Source of the DNA: Chitinophagaceae bacterium
GTDB taxonomy: Bacteria > Bacteroidota > Bacteroidia > Chitinophagales > Chitinophagaceae
Assembly: GCA_014879565.1 (NCBI GenBank)
Contig: JACSRW010000026.1
Location: forward strand, 1-64,000
Length of the DNA stretch: 64,000 nt
Direction of reading: 5' to 3'
Position numbers and translations under genes: made by a program. Below the pieces are notes generated by a model that ran no database searches, was not told where the DNA came from, and saw only the letters and a program-made list of their open reading frames with translations. Of this stretch, positions 16,838-26,123 are shown piece after piece. How positions within the stretch are numbered: the stretch's first letter is position 1; each line of letters opens with the position of its first letter.

Positions 16838-18556
16838 ATGAGTACAAGAATCGTTGTTGACCCTGTCACCCGGATAGAAGGTCACTTACGTATAGAAGCC
16901 GATATTGAAAACGGCAAAATCAAGGATGCTTACAGCAGCGGAACCATGGTCCGCCTGCTGGAGGAAATACTCAGGGGCCGCGATCCGCTGGATGCCTGGG
17001 CCTATGTGGGCCGGGTCTGCGGCGTGTGTACCTCTGTGCACTCCCTGACTTCCGTGCGGGCGGTGGAAGATGCCCTTGATATCGTGATCCCGCCCAATGC
17101 GGAAATGGTAAGGAATATCATGTTCTGCGCCCAGTATATGCACGACCATGTGGTACATTTCTATCATTTGCATGCGATGGATTGGGTGGATGTGGTGAAT
17201 GCCCTGAAAGCCGATCCGAAAAAAACATCCGAACTCGCCCAGAGTATTTCCAACTGGCCCAAATCCTCCCCCGGTTATTTCAGTGATCTGCAGAAACGGA
17301 TTACCAAGTTTGTGGAGAGCGGGCAACTGGGCATTTTCAGTAACGGGTACTGGGGACATCCGGCGTATAAACTGCCGGCGGAAGTCAATCTTATCGGACT
17401 GGCACACTACCTGGAAGCACTGGAATGGCAGAAAGAAATTGTGAAAGTGCATACCATTTTCGGCGGAAAAAATCCTCATCCCAATTACCTGGTAGGCGGT
17501 ATGGCCTGTGCAATCAGCACCGATGACGTGAGCGGATTGAATGCAGAACGACTGGCTTATGTGGAACAATTACTCAAACAGGGAAAGGAATTTATTGAAC
17601 AGGTTTATATTCCCGATCTGATGGCCATTGCCTCTTTTTATAAAGACTGGGGCGCTATCGGGGGCGGACTCGGCAGTTTTATGGCCTATGGCGACCTGCC
17701 CTGGAACGGCTACCGGGATATTTCTTCCTACAAATTCCCGCAGGGAGTGATCCTCAATAAGGATATCAGTAAAGTGTATGATGTGGATCTGCGCAAGGAT
17801 GATGAAGTGCAGGAGTTTATTGATAATTCCTGGTACGAGTACAAAGGCAAGGGCGGATTACATCCCTGGAAAGGAGAAAGCAAGATTAAATACACTGGCC
17901 CCAAACCTCCGTTTGAAAACCTGGATACCAGTAAAGCTTACAGTTACCTGAAAACACCACGCTGGAAAGGGAATGCCGTGGAAGTAGGCCCCCTGGCCCG
18001 TGTACTGGTGGGTTATGCCCGCGGACGGGAAGATTTTAAAATGGTGGTGGATAAAGCGCTCAAAGACCTGGATGTGCCTGTAACGGCCCTGTTCTCCACA
18101 CTGGGACGAACTGCGGCCCGCGGACTGGAAAGTGTGCTCGTGGCCCAGTGGGGACTGGATTTCTTCTACCAGTTAATAGATAATATTAAAAAAGGCGATA
18201 CCCGGATGGCCGACAGCAGTAAACGCAGTTCCTCCAAATGGCCGGAAAAAGCCCTGGGGGTAGGCCATTCGGAAGCTCCGCGCGGCGCCCTGGCTCACTG
18301 GATCAATATCGAGGATGAAAAAATTGCCAATTACCAGCTGGTGGTACCCACTACCTGGAATGCTTCTCCGCGGGATGCCAAAGGACAGGTATCTGCTTAC
18401 GAGGCTGCCCTGCGCGATACGCCGATTGCTGACCCGAAACAACCAGTCGAAATCCTGCGTACCGTGCATTCCTTTGATCCCTGTCTGGCCTGCGCCGTAC
18501 ACCTGTACGATGAGGAAGGCAAACATATCAGCCGGATAAGTGTACTGGGTGACTAA
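16838..18556 (+). CDS. hyaB: [NiFe]-hydrogenase large subunit
   Basis: A 572-aa catalytic subunit carrying the Ni-Fe(CN)2CO site. L1 motif RVCGVCTSVHS gives ligands C61 and C64; L2 DPCLACAVH gives C549 and C552. Seventeen residues follow H555 and should be removed by the HyaD endopeptidase after nickel insertion. IEGHLR near the N-terminus is also conserved. It is exported with HyaA by Tat as a folded complex and oxidises H2 in the periplasm. Confidence 0.97.
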   Translation: MSTRIVVDPVTRIEGHLRIEADIENGKIKDAYSSGTMVRLLEEILRGRDPLDAWAYVGRVCGVCTSVHSLTSVRAVEDALDIVIPPNAEMVRNIMFCAQYMHDHVVHFYHLHAMDWVDVVNALKADPKKTSELAQSISNWPKSSPGYFSDLQKRITKFVESGQLGIFSNGYWGHPAYKLPAEVNLIGLAHYLEALEWQKEIVKVHTIFGGKNPHPNYLVGGMACAISTDDVSGLNAERLAYVEQLLKQGKEFIEQVYIPDLMAIASFYKDWGAIGGGLGSFMAYGDLPWNGYRDISSYKFPQGVILNKDISKVYDVDLRKDDEVQEFIDNSWYEYKGKGGLHPWKGESKIKYTGPKPPFENLDTSKAYSYLKTPRWKGNAVEVGPLARVLVGYARGREDFKMVVDKALKDLDVPVTALFSTLGRTAARGLESVLVAQWGLDFFYQLIDNIKKGDTRMADSSKRSSSKWPEKALGVGHSEAPRGALAHWINIEDEKIANYQLVVPTTWNASPRDAKGQVSAYEAALRDTPIADPKQPVEILRTVHSFDPCLACAVHLYDEEGKHISRISVLGD

Positions 18557-18572
18557 CCTTAAAAAATTGATT

Positions 18573-19301
18573 ATGGCAAACGGTAAATCTGTTCATAAAC
18601 TGCGGCGGGTATATGTATGGGAACAACCCGTCCGCATTTATCACTGGCTGAATGCCCTGGTGATACTGGTGCTGATCGCCACCGGTTTTTATATTGCGGA
18701 TCCCCTGGCTTTGCAGAGTTCAAAAGAAGCATCCCAGCAGTTCACTATGGGCTGGGTCAGGATGATTCACTTTATCGCTTCCTATATTTTCTTTTTCAAT
18801 TTCCTGTTCCGCATCTATTGGGGGTTTGTGGGGAATAAATATGCCAACTGGAAACAGTTCATTCCCACTTCCCGGCGGTTTTTCCGGGAAATGTGGCAGG
18901 TGTTTAAAATGGATATTCTGATGCTGAGAGGCAAAGAACACATGAGTGTAGGGCATAACGCGATGGCGGGGTTTATTTATTTCTTCACGTTTCTTGCTTT
19001 CCTGGTGCAGTGTGTCACCGGTTTTGGTTTGTACGCTTCCATGAGTACCGGCTGGTGGTTTCCGAAATTATTCGCCTGGGTGCCGGCTATGTTCGGCGGC
19101 GATTTTTTCCTCCGGCAGGTTCACCACTGGACGATGTGGTTCTTTATCCTGTTTACCGTGATTCATGTTTACCTGGTATTTTACCACGATTATGTGGAAG
19201 GCCGGGGAGAGATATCCAGTATGGGCGGAGGCTGGAAATTTATTGAAGAAGATGTATTTGAAAAAGGAATGGATGTACCGAATGAACCCACAAAATCCTG
19301 A
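18573..19301 (+). CDS. hyaC: Hydrogenase cytochrome b subunit
   Basis: A 242-aa diheme cytochrome b of the HyaC/HupC family that passes electrons from HyaA to quinone. Four hydrophobic segments hold helix histidines: VRIYHWLNAL, WVRMIHFIASY, and RQVHHWTMWFF followed by VIHVYLVFYHDY. The ATG at 18573 (16 bp after hyaB) is preferred to the upstream frame that overlaps hyaB. Inner membrane. Confidence 0.93.
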   Translation: MANGKSVHKLRRVYVWEQPVRIYHWLNALVILVLIATGFYIADPLALQSSKEASQQFTMGWVRMIHFIASYIFFFNFLFRIYWGFVGNKYANWKQFIPTSRRFFREMWQVFKMDILMLRGKEHMSVGHNAMAGFIYFFTFLAFLVQCVTGFGLYASMSTGWWFPKLFAWVPAMFGGDFFLRQVHHWTMWFFILFTVIHVYLVFYHDYVEGRGEISSMGGGWKFIEEDVFEKGMDVPNEPTKS

Positions 19302-19305
19302 AAAG

Positions 19306-19788
19306 ATGGAAGCACGGCTGCTGATTATGGGAGTGGGCAATTACCTGATGGGCGATGAAGGAGTGGGTGTGCATGCGGCACAACTGCTTTCCCGGTTATC
19401 ACTCCCGCCGGGCGTGGATGTGGTTGACGGAGGCACCGGCGGATTTCATTTGCTCGAATACTTTGAAAAATACCCGCGGGTAATACTGATTGATGCCACC
19501 CTGGACGGGAACAAAGCCGGCAGTATCCGGCTGATCAGGCCCCGTTTTGCCGCAGACTTCCCCAAATCCATGAGCACCCATGATATCGGGTTAAAGGATA
19601 TGATGAGTTCACTGCAATTATTGGGTAAAATTCCGGATATCCATCTTTTTGTAGTCAGTATTGAATTTATCCAGCAACAAGGGGTGGAACTGACCGATGA
19701 AGTGGAGGCCGCCATGCCGGAACTGCTGCAACAGGTCACCGCCCTTACAGATAAACTGGTATTCCCGTCTGAGCCGGTTACAAACTGA
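19306..19788 (+). CDS. hyaD: Hydrogenase maturation endopeptidase
   Basis: A 160-aa protease (HyaD/HybD/HupD family) that clips the C-terminal tail of the large subunit. The start MEARLLIMGVGNYLMGDEGVG contains the family's nickel-binding Glu/Asp in GDEGVG; DVVDGGTGG and STHDIGL with the metal-binding His follow. The ATG at 19306 lies 4 bp after the hyaC stop; an in-frame ATG at 19282 overlapping hyaC is an alternative. Last gene of the hya unit, followed by a terminator. Confidence 0.92.
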   Translation: MEARLLIMGVGNYLMGDEGVGVHAAQLLSRLSLPPGVDVVDGGTGGFHLLEYFEKYPRVILIDATLDGNKAGSIRLIRPRFAADFPKSMSTHDIGLKDMMSSLQLLGKIPDIHLFVVSIEFIQQQGVELTDEVEAAMPELLQQVTALTDKLVFPSEPVTN

Positions 19789-19815
19789 AATTTTGATTGT
19801 GTAGCAATAAAGAGA

Positions 19816-19846
19816 AAGGCTGTCCTGAAAAGGACAGCCTTGTTTA
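19816..19846. terminator. Intrinsic terminator between hyaD and ppdK
   Basis: AAGGCTGTCCT (19816-19826) pairs perfectly with AGGACAGCCTT (19831-19841) around a GAAA loop. T-rich tracts flank on both sides, and the adjacent genes are convergent. Confidence 0.85.
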
Positions 19847-19875
19847 TCGGATTATAGAGAGAGAGAAAACTGCGC

Positions 19876-22635
19876 TTACTTTTTCTTCCGCGGACTTTCA
19901 ATAGCGGCCTGTGCAGCGGCGAGTCGTGCAATAGGCACCCGGAAGGGAGAACAGCTTACATAGTTCATGCCGATCCGGTGGCAGAACTTAACCGATTCCG
20001 GATCGCCTCCGTGTTCACCACAGATACCTACTTTCAGATTCGGTTTGTTGATCCGTCCTCTTTCTGTGCCAGCCTTAATCAGCTGACCGATACCTTCCTG
20101 GTCAATGGTCTGGAAGGGATCTTCCGGAAGGATTTTCAGGTCGAGATACTTCGGCAGGAAGCCGCCAATATCGTCCCGGCTGAAACCAAAACTCATCTGG
20201 GTGAGGTCATTGGTACCAAAACTGAAGAAGTCAGCTACATTGGCCATATACTCCGCACGCAGGGCTGCCCGCGGGGTTTCAATCATGGTTCCGTAGAGAT
20301 AGGGAATCTTCCGCATACCGAATTTGGCACATACTTCCTTGTACACCTGGTCCACGATTTCTTTCTGGTGGCGTAACTCGTGTGCGATCACTGTTACGGG
20401 CACCATAATTTCGGGCAGCGCGGGTTTGCCGGCCTTGATCAGTTCAGCGGTTGCTTCAAAAATGGCCCTTACCTGCATTTCCGTAATTTCCGGATAGCTG
20501 ATGCCCAGCCTTACTCCGCGGTGACCCAGCATCGGGTTATTTTCATGCAGGGCCAGTACCCGGCGGTTGAGCATACCCATACTGATACCGAGTTCCTTGC
20601 TCAGCTGACGAAGTTTTTCCTTGTCATGGGGCACAAACTCATGCAGCGGGGGGTCGAGCAGCCGGATGGTTACCGGGTGTCCTTTCATCACGGCCAGGGT
20701 ATCTTTCACGTCTTTCTTCACATATTTGAAGAGACCGTTCAGGGCTTCCCTCCTTTCTTTTTCTGTTTTGCTCACAATCATTTTGCGCAACTGGAACAGC
20801 GGCTCTTCGCTGCCTTCCCCGTAGAACATATGCTCTGTACGGAAGAGCCCGATACCTTCCGCGCCGAATTTCACGGCATGGGTGGCATCCAGCGGGGTTT
20901 CTGCATTGGCCCGTACGCCGATCTGTTTGAATTTATCCACCAGTTTCATCAGGTCTTTATACGACTGGTTCTTATCAATGTCAATATCCACCAGGGCCAT
21001 ACTGCCTTCGTATACGGTACCCTTAGTACCATTCAGACTGATCCAGTCACCTTCTTTAATAACAACGCCATTCTTGGCTTTGAAATGTTTGGATTCGGCA
21101 TGAATTTCAATATCACCACAGCCCACAATACAGCATTTACCCCATCCACGGGCTACCAGTGCAGCATGTGATGTCATCCCGCCTTTTGTAGTAAGGATGG
21201 CCTGTGCTTTATGCATACCGTCCACATCTTCAGGAGAGGTTTCTTCACGTACCAGGATCACTTTCTCGCCTTTAGAAGCCCATTCTACAGCCTCGGCAGA
21301 AGAGAATACCACACGGCCTTTGGCACCACCCGGGCCGGCGGGAAGCCCTTTAGCGATCACCGGTGCTGTTACTTCAGATTTGGGATCCAGCATAGGGAGC
21401 AGGAGCTCTACTAACTGGTTAGGGCCAACACGCATCAGTGCGGTCTTTGCATCGATCAGTTTTTCCTTCACCATTTCAGTAGCCATGCGTACAGCGGCTA
21501 CCCCATTTCGTTTACCAACCCGGCATTGCAGCATATAAAGTTTACCTTTTTCAATGGTAAATTCTATATCCTGCATATCCCGGTAGTGTTTTTCAAGCCG
21601 GCGCTGGATACTGAACAGTTCTTTATACTGGGCGGGCATCAGTTTTTCCAGGGTGGTGAAATGCTCGCTCTGTGCGTTTTTAGAATATTCGTTAACAGGC
21701 GCGGGGGTTCGGATACCGGCTACCACGTCTTCTCCCTGGGCATTAACCAGGTATTCACCATAAAACTTATTTTCACCGTTGCCGGGGTTACGGGTAAAAG
21801 CAACACCTGTGCAGCTTCCATCGCCCATATTACCGAATACCATCGCCTGTACGTTCACGGCAGTCCCCCATTCATGCGGGATTTTTTCGATCCGGCGGTA
21901 TTCAATGGCGCGTTTTCCGTTCCAGCTGGCAAATACGGCGCCGATACCTCCCCACATCTGCTCCATGGGGTTATCGGGGAATTCTTTACCGAGTACTTTT
22001 TTTACTGTTTTTTTGAAATCCCTGACCAGGCTTTTCAGATCTTCCGCTGTGAGGTCTGTATCACTGGCATAACCTTTGGCATGTTTTACATGTTCCAGTT
22101 TTTCATCCAGCACTTTCCGGATTCCTTTCCCGTTTTTGGGTTCGATACCGGCCGCTTTTTCCATGACCACATCAGCGTACATCATAATCAGCCTGCGGTA
22201 GGCGTCATAGGCAAAACGTTCGTCATTGCTCTGCGCAATCAGACCGGTAATGGTTTTTTCAGTCAGTCCCACATTCAGCACGGTTTCCATCATGCCGGGC
22301 ATGCTGCGGCGGGCGCCGGAGCGTACCGAAAGCAGCAGGGGATTTTTTTCATCGCCGAATTTTTTCCCGGTAATCTTTTCCATTTTAGCGATGGACTCAT
22401 TTACCTGGGCATTCAGGGTTTTCGGGTAGGTCCTTTTATTGGCATAATAATAGGTGCAGACGTCTGTGGTAACGGTGAAACCCGGGGGAACGGGCAGTTT
22501 CAGTTTGGGATGTCCTGCCATTTCAGCCAGGTTCGCGCCCTTGCCGCCCAGCAGGTTTTTCATTGATTCGTTTCCGTCGGCTTTACCGCCGCCGAAGAAG
22601 TAAACATACTTTCCGGTTTTTGTTTTTGTAGCCAT
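19876..22635 (-). CDS. ppdK: Pyruvate, phosphate dikinase
   Basis: A 919-aa enzyme interconverting pyruvate + ATP + Pi with PEP + AMP + PPi. An N-terminal ATP-grasp region opens with FFGGGKADGNESMKNLLGGKGANLAEM. The swivelling phospho-His domain has H490 in GGMTSHAALVARGWGKCC. The C-terminal PEP/pyruvate barrel has FFSFGTNDLTQM and C872 in GICGEHGGDP. The start at 22635 (MATKTKTGKYVYFFGGG) matches homologues; the 20 extra upstream codons are not needed. Monocistronic: its own spacer upstream, a terminator downstream. In Bacteroidota it can serve glycolysis or gluconeogenesis. Confidence 0.96.
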   Translation of the reverse strand: MATKTKTGKYVYFFGGGKADGNESMKNLLGGKGANLAEMAGHPKLKLPVPPGFTVTTDVCTYYYANKRTYPKTLNAQVNESIAKMEKITGKKFGDEKNPLLLSVRSGARRSMPGMMETVLNVGLTEKTITGLIAQSNDERFAYDAYRRLIMMYADVVMEKAAGIEPKNGKGIRKVLDEKLEHVKHAKGYASDTDLTAEDLKSLVRDFKKTVKKVLGKEFPDNPMEQMWGGIGAVFASWNGKRAIEYRRIEKIPHEWGTAVNVQAMVFGNMGDGSCTGVAFTRNPGNGENKFYGEYLVNAQGEDVVAGIRTPAPVNEYSKNAQSEHFTTLEKLMPAQYKELFSIQRRLEKHYRDMQDIEFTIEKGKLYMLQCRVGKRNGVAAVRMATEMVKEKLIDAKTALMRVGPNQLVELLLPMLDPKSEVTAPVIAKGLPAGPGGAKGRVVFSSAEAVEWASKGEKVILVREETSPEDVDGMHKAQAILTTKGGMTSHAALVARGWGKCCIVGCGDIEIHAESKHFKAKNGVVIKEGDWISLNGTKGTVYEGSMALVDIDIDKNQSYKDLMKLVDKFKQIGVRANAETPLDATHAVKFGAEGIGLFRTEHMFYGEGSEEPLFQLRKMIVSKTEKERREALNGLFKYVKKDVKDTLAVMKGHPVTIRLLDPPLHEFVPHDKEKLRQLSKELGISMGMLNRRVLALHENNPMLGHRGVRLGISYPEITEMQVRAIFEATAELIKAGKPALPEIMVPVTVIAHELRHQKEIVDQVYKEVCAKFGMRKIPYLYGTMIETPRAALRAEYMANVADFFSFGTNDLTQMSFGFSRDDIGGFLPKYLDLKILPEDPFQTIDQEGIGQLIKAGTERGRINKPNLKVGICGEHGGDPESVKFCHRIGMNYVSCSPFRVPIARLAAAQAAIESPRKKK

Positions 22636-22735
22636 AATTTGATAAGCTTTTGTGCCTGCAAGATTAGGGCTAATACCGGCCACTAACGGAAACACAGGTC
22701 AGCGTAAATACTGATTCTTATCAAGGAAAGGGCAT

Positions 22736-22765
22736 AAAAAAGCCGGATCTTCTCAGGGTCCGGCT
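22736..22765 (-). terminator. Terminator of the nuo operon
   Basis: AGCCGGA (22741-22747) pairs with TCCGGCT (22759-22765). On the minus strand the stem is followed by six U's (A-run 22736-22741). It lies 30 bp downstream of the unknown gene that ends the nuo operon. Confidence 0.8.
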
Positions 22766-22794
22766 TCTGTATCTCAGCTGCTTAAGGCTGTTTG

Positions 22795-23196
22795 TCAGCC
22801 ATTGAATTCGTAATACGGCACTTCGTCATTGCTTTCCGCTTCTTTCTGTTGCCAGTAGGCCAGGGTGACCACTTTGCCCGTTTTTGTTTTTAGCAGACGG
22901 CCGAAAATTGCGTTGATAGCGTTGAAGGTATAATCTGTAACGCCGACGGTAAAAGTCGTTGGTGGCGGGGGCGGAGCCGGGGTCTGTTCGGTCTGCTCTG
23001 CCTCCGCCGGCTTCTCTGCCGCAGCTTTCGCAGGAGGGGCTTTTGGGGCAGGACTGGGAACCGCGATTACGGTATAGCCGTTGACGGTTAACAGTTCTTT
23101 CAGAAAGGCCAGGCGTTCGGGAGTAACATTTTTCTCCACGATCCCGCATTTTACGCCATCCAGTTCTTCAAATTCGTGATTCTTGTTAATAGCCAT
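22795..23196 (-). CDS. Unknown protein at the tail of the nuo operon
   Basis: A 133-aa soluble protein, not recognised. It has two modules: an N-terminal part (about 1-47) with LDGVKCGIVEKNVTPERLAFLKELL and GYTVIAV, which looks like a small alpha/beta fold, and a C-terminal part (about 80-133) with FTVGVTDYTFNAINAIFGRLL and YWQQKE. An Ala/Pro/Glu-rich linker with a five-proline run (about 48-79) joins them. It starts 9 bp after nuoN and precedes the operon terminator, so it is co-transcribed with complex I. No transmembrane segment or cofactor motif is visible. An accessory or assembly role is only a guess from position. Confidence 0.7.
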   Translation of the reverse strand: MAINKNHEFEELDGVKCGIVEKNVTPERLAFLKELLTVNGYTVIAVPSPAPKAPPAKAAAEKPAEAEQTEQTPAPPPPPTTFTVGVTDYTFNAINAIFGRLLKTKTGKVVTLAYWQQKEAESNDEVPYYEFNG

Positions 23197-23205
23197 ATTC
23201 CTGAC

Positions 23206-24618
23206 TTATAATGAATGAATGTAGTCAAATATCCAGCTCAGCACTCCGGTTAATAAAATACCCGCTCCGCAAAGAATAAGTCCCAGTCTGACAGGGGCAT
23301 TAACAGGAACCGCTTCAGCCGCGGACTCATTTTTATCCATAAATACAGCCCGTACCAGCCGCAGGTAATAATAAAGGGAAACAATCAGGTTGAGAGCCAC
23401 TACGATGATATACCAGTAATTCGCGTCAGAAGCGCCGGTGGTAATCAGGAATAGTTTGCCAAAGAATCCCGCAGTAGGCGGAATACCTGCCAGTGAAAAA
23501 AGGGCCAGCGCAAGCACCCAGCTCAGGAAAGGATTGTTTTTGTAAAAGCCCCTGAAATCATCAATATTTTCCCGGCCGGTTTTTTCACTCACCACCGCCG
23601 CCACTCCAAAAGCGGCCAGATTGGAGAAAATATAGATCAGCACAAAATAAATAACTGCGGTGCTGTTCATGTGATACCGGTAATCCTGGCCGGTGAGCGC
23701 TACCAGGATAAAACCTACCTGGGCAATGGAAGAGAATGCCAGGAATCGTTTGATGTTCTGCTGGCGCAGCGCGAATATATTACCCACTACCATGGTGGCT
23801 ATAGACAGGATGACGAGCATCAGGTGCCAGGTAGCGTGTAAAGGTTCAAACACGCGGAACAGCATGGTCATAAAAATAAAGGCCACGGCTCCTTTTGAAA
23901 TAACAGAAAGAAATGAAGTAACCGCTATCGGCGATCCTTCATATACATCGGCTGTCCAGAGGTGGAAGGGAACGACAGAAAGCTTGAAGGCAAATGCTGA
24001 AAAGAAAAAGATAAATGCGAGGATCTGCAAGGCTGAGCCGTCGAGTCTTTCTCCCAGCAAAGGCAGGCTGATGGTTCCCGTGGTGCCATAGATCAGTGAA
24101 ATGCCGAAAAGCAGCACACCTGAAGAAAAAGCGGAAGATAAAATCATTTTCATCGCTCCTTCAGAGGATCTCTTTTTTTCCAGGTCAAAGTTGGCCATTG
24201 CGGCAACCGGGATGGTTGCCAGCTCCAGGGACAGATAAAAGATCAGCAGGTTGGCGCTGGAAATCATAAAGAACATACCGAGCAGGGCGGAAAGCATCAG
24301 GAGAAAAAACTCCGGAAGGTGCGGGGTTTTGCGCAGCCAGTCGGCACATACCAGGGAAATCAGGTATACACCCAGGTTCAGGATATTCTTCTGAAAGGCG
24401 ATTACCGGGGTGGTGTAAAACATATCCCCGAAAAGACGTCCGGGCTGGTTCAGGAAAAATCCAAAAATGAAATTGGCGAGCAGGAGTACCTGTATCAGCG
24501 GCAGCAGGGATTCATTTTTTATCCCCTTTCCGATCTTGATAAAGAGCAATAGAAAAATGATACCGGTTAAAACCAGTTCACTTTTCATTAATGTGAGAAA
24601 TTCGTTCATTCCGGGCAA
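23206..24618 (-). CDS. nuoN: NADH-quinone oxidoreductase subunit N
   Basis: A 470-aa antiporter-like membrane subunit of complex I, about 14 helices. Family features are the LELATIPVAAMANFD segment (helix 5 Glu), the lysine-bearing FAFKLSVVPFHLWTADVYEGSP motif and FLAFSSIAQVGFIL. It pumps protons. It follows nuoM with 2 bp between stop and start. Confidence 0.95.
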   Translation of the reverse strand: MPGMNEFLTLMKSELVLTGIIFLLLFIKIGKGIKNESLLPLIQVLLLANFIFGFFLNQPGRLFGDMFYTTPVIAFQKNILNLGVYLISLVCADWLRKTPHLPEFFLLMLSALLGMFFMISSANLLIFYLSLELATIPVAAMANFDLEKKRSSEGAMKMILSSAFSSGVLLFGISLIYGTTGTISLPLLGERLDGSALQILAFIFFFSAFAFKLSVVPFHLWTADVYEGSPIAVTSFLSVISKGAVAFIFMTMLFRVFEPLHATWHLMLVILSIATMVVGNIFALRQQNIKRFLAFSSIAQVGFILVALTGQDYRYHMNSTAVIYFVLIYIFSNLAAFGVAAVVSEKTGRENIDDFRGFYKNNPFLSWVLALALFSLAGIPPTAGFFGKLFLITTGASDANYWYIIVVALNLIVSLYYYLRLVRAVFMDKNESAAEAVPVNAPVRLGLILCGAGILLTGVLSWIFDYIHSL

Positions 24619-24620
24619 TT

Positions 24621-26102
24621 TTATTTTCCAGCAATACGGTTCATGATTTCCTGTGCGGCAGGCTGCAGCAACTCATTCAGCCAGCCGGGGGCTAAGCCGA
24701 TGGCCAGTATCCCTGCCAACAGCAATATGGCCGCCAGCTTTTCATTCCAGGTTGCATCCCGGAGTGAAAGATGTTCTTCATTGGTCACCGGGCCCATCAG
24801 GGTCTTGCCGGCAGCTCTCAGTATATAAACGGCGGTAACGACAATTGACATAGCCGCAGCAATCGTCGCGATCCGGTGGAAGGTGCCGGGATTTTCCCAG
24901 GAACCCACAAAGACCGTCATCTCTGCCACAAATCCGCTTAGTCCCGGCAAACCCAGGGAGCAAAGTCCCACCAGGAAAAAGACTGTACTGATAAAAGGCA
25001 GTTTTTTCATCAGCCCGCCCATTTCTGCTACCATCCGTGTATGGGTGCGGTCATAAATCATTCCGATAACGGCAAAGAAAAGGGCCGTCATCACCCCGTG
25101 AGATACCATCTGCATCAGGGCGCCCGTAATAGCCGCCTGTGTCAGCATGCCAATGCCCAGCAGGCTGAAGCCAACGTGGCTGACGGATGAATAAGCGTTT
25201 ATATACTTCAGGTCCTTCTGCATCATCGTGGCAAAAGCCCCGTATAAGATCGCAATGGAGGAAAGTATTATGATTATAGTGGAATATTCTTTGGCTCCTT
25301 CGGGCAGGAGATAGGTGGCAATACGCAGACAACCATAGCCTCCCAGCTTCATCGAAATACCGGCGAGAAACATAGAACCGGCAGTGGGAGCGGAGCTGTG
25401 ACCATCGGGCACCCAGGTATGCAGGGGAAACAAAGCGGTGAACACCCCAAAACCGACAAAAAGCAGCGGGAAAAGAATCAGCTGCATCTCCCGGCTGATC
25501 GAAGCAGCCGCCAGTGTGGTTATGTCAAAACTGTTGCCTGCATAGAAATAAAGTCCCAGCATCCCCACCAGGATCAGCGCGGAACCACCCATCAGCATCA
25601 GGGCCAGTTTATTTGCACTGTATTCCTTTTTGCCGCTTCCCCAGATGCCGATCAGCAGGTATTTGGGTATTACGGAAATCTCCAGGAAAAAGAAGAGGAT
25701 GAAAAGATCCAGCGAAATAAAGAAACCATAGGCGCCCAGTCCCAGCAGCAGGAGGAGAAAATAAAACTCCTTTGTCATTTTTTCCACGTTCCAGGATACC
25801 AGCACGCCGGCCACCACTACAAAACTCGTAAGCAGGATCATGGCCACGGCTATACCATCCACACCAAAATGCAGGCTGATATTCAGGCTGCGAAAGAGCG
25901 GGTATTGCTGTTCAAACAAAAGCTGCGCTGTCTGACCAGCCGCTTTTTCCTGCCGGTAAGCAAACAATAAGGCCAGCGCCAGCCCCAGTTGTACGAGCGA
26001 GCCCGCCAGCGAAATACCTTTTATCTGCGCTTTATTGCGGGCAGCCAGCACCGCCAGGGCGGTCAGCAGGGGGGCTCCAATGAGTAATAACAGGTTCATC
26101 AA
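24621..26102 (-). CDS. nuoM: NADH-quinone oxidoreductase subunit M
   Basis: A 493-aa antiporter-like subunit with about 14 helices. FFFLEISVIPKYLLIGIWG holds the helix-5 glutamate; LFPLHTWVPDGHSSAPTAGSMFLAGISMKLGGYG and YINAYSSVSHVGF are the usual core lysine/histidine segments. It lies between nuoL and nuoN in the canonical order, 21 bp after nuoL. Confidence 0.96.
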   Translation of the reverse strand: MMNLLLLIGAPLLTALAVLAARNKAQIKGISLAGSLVQLGLALALLFAYRQEKAAGQTAQLLFEQQYPLFRSLNISLHFGVDGIAVAMILLTSFVVVAGVLVSWNVEKMTKEFYFLLLLLGLGAYGFFISLDLFILFFFLEISVIPKYLLIGIWGSGKKEYSANKLALMLMGGSALILVGMLGLYFYAGNSFDITTLAAASISREMQLILFPLLFVGFGVFTALFPLHTWVPDGHSSAPTAGSMFLAGISMKLGGYGCLRIATYLLPEGAKEYSTIIIILSSIAILYGAFATMMQKDLKYINAYSSVSHVGFSLLGIGMLTQAAITGALMQMVSHGVMTALFFAVIGMIYDRTHTRMVAEMGGLMKKLPFISTVFFLVGLCSLGLPGLSGFVAEMTVFVGSWENPGTFHRIATIAAAMSIVVTAVYILRAAGKTLMGPVTNEEHLSLRDATWNEKLAAILLLAGILAIGLAPGWLNELLQPAAQEIMNRIAGK

Positions 26103-26123
26103 TTCTTTTTTATCAGTCCAGGC

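Noticed and set aside
21526-22566. 346-codon open frame antisense to ppdK (and similar long frames at 4127-5083, 45631-46590, 50859-52235)
   Set aside because: They lie wholly or mainly opposite well-identified genes (tpl, ppdK, lpxC-fabZ, porX). Their translations are His/Phe/Gly-rich without domains, as expected of mirror frames in GC-balanced genes.
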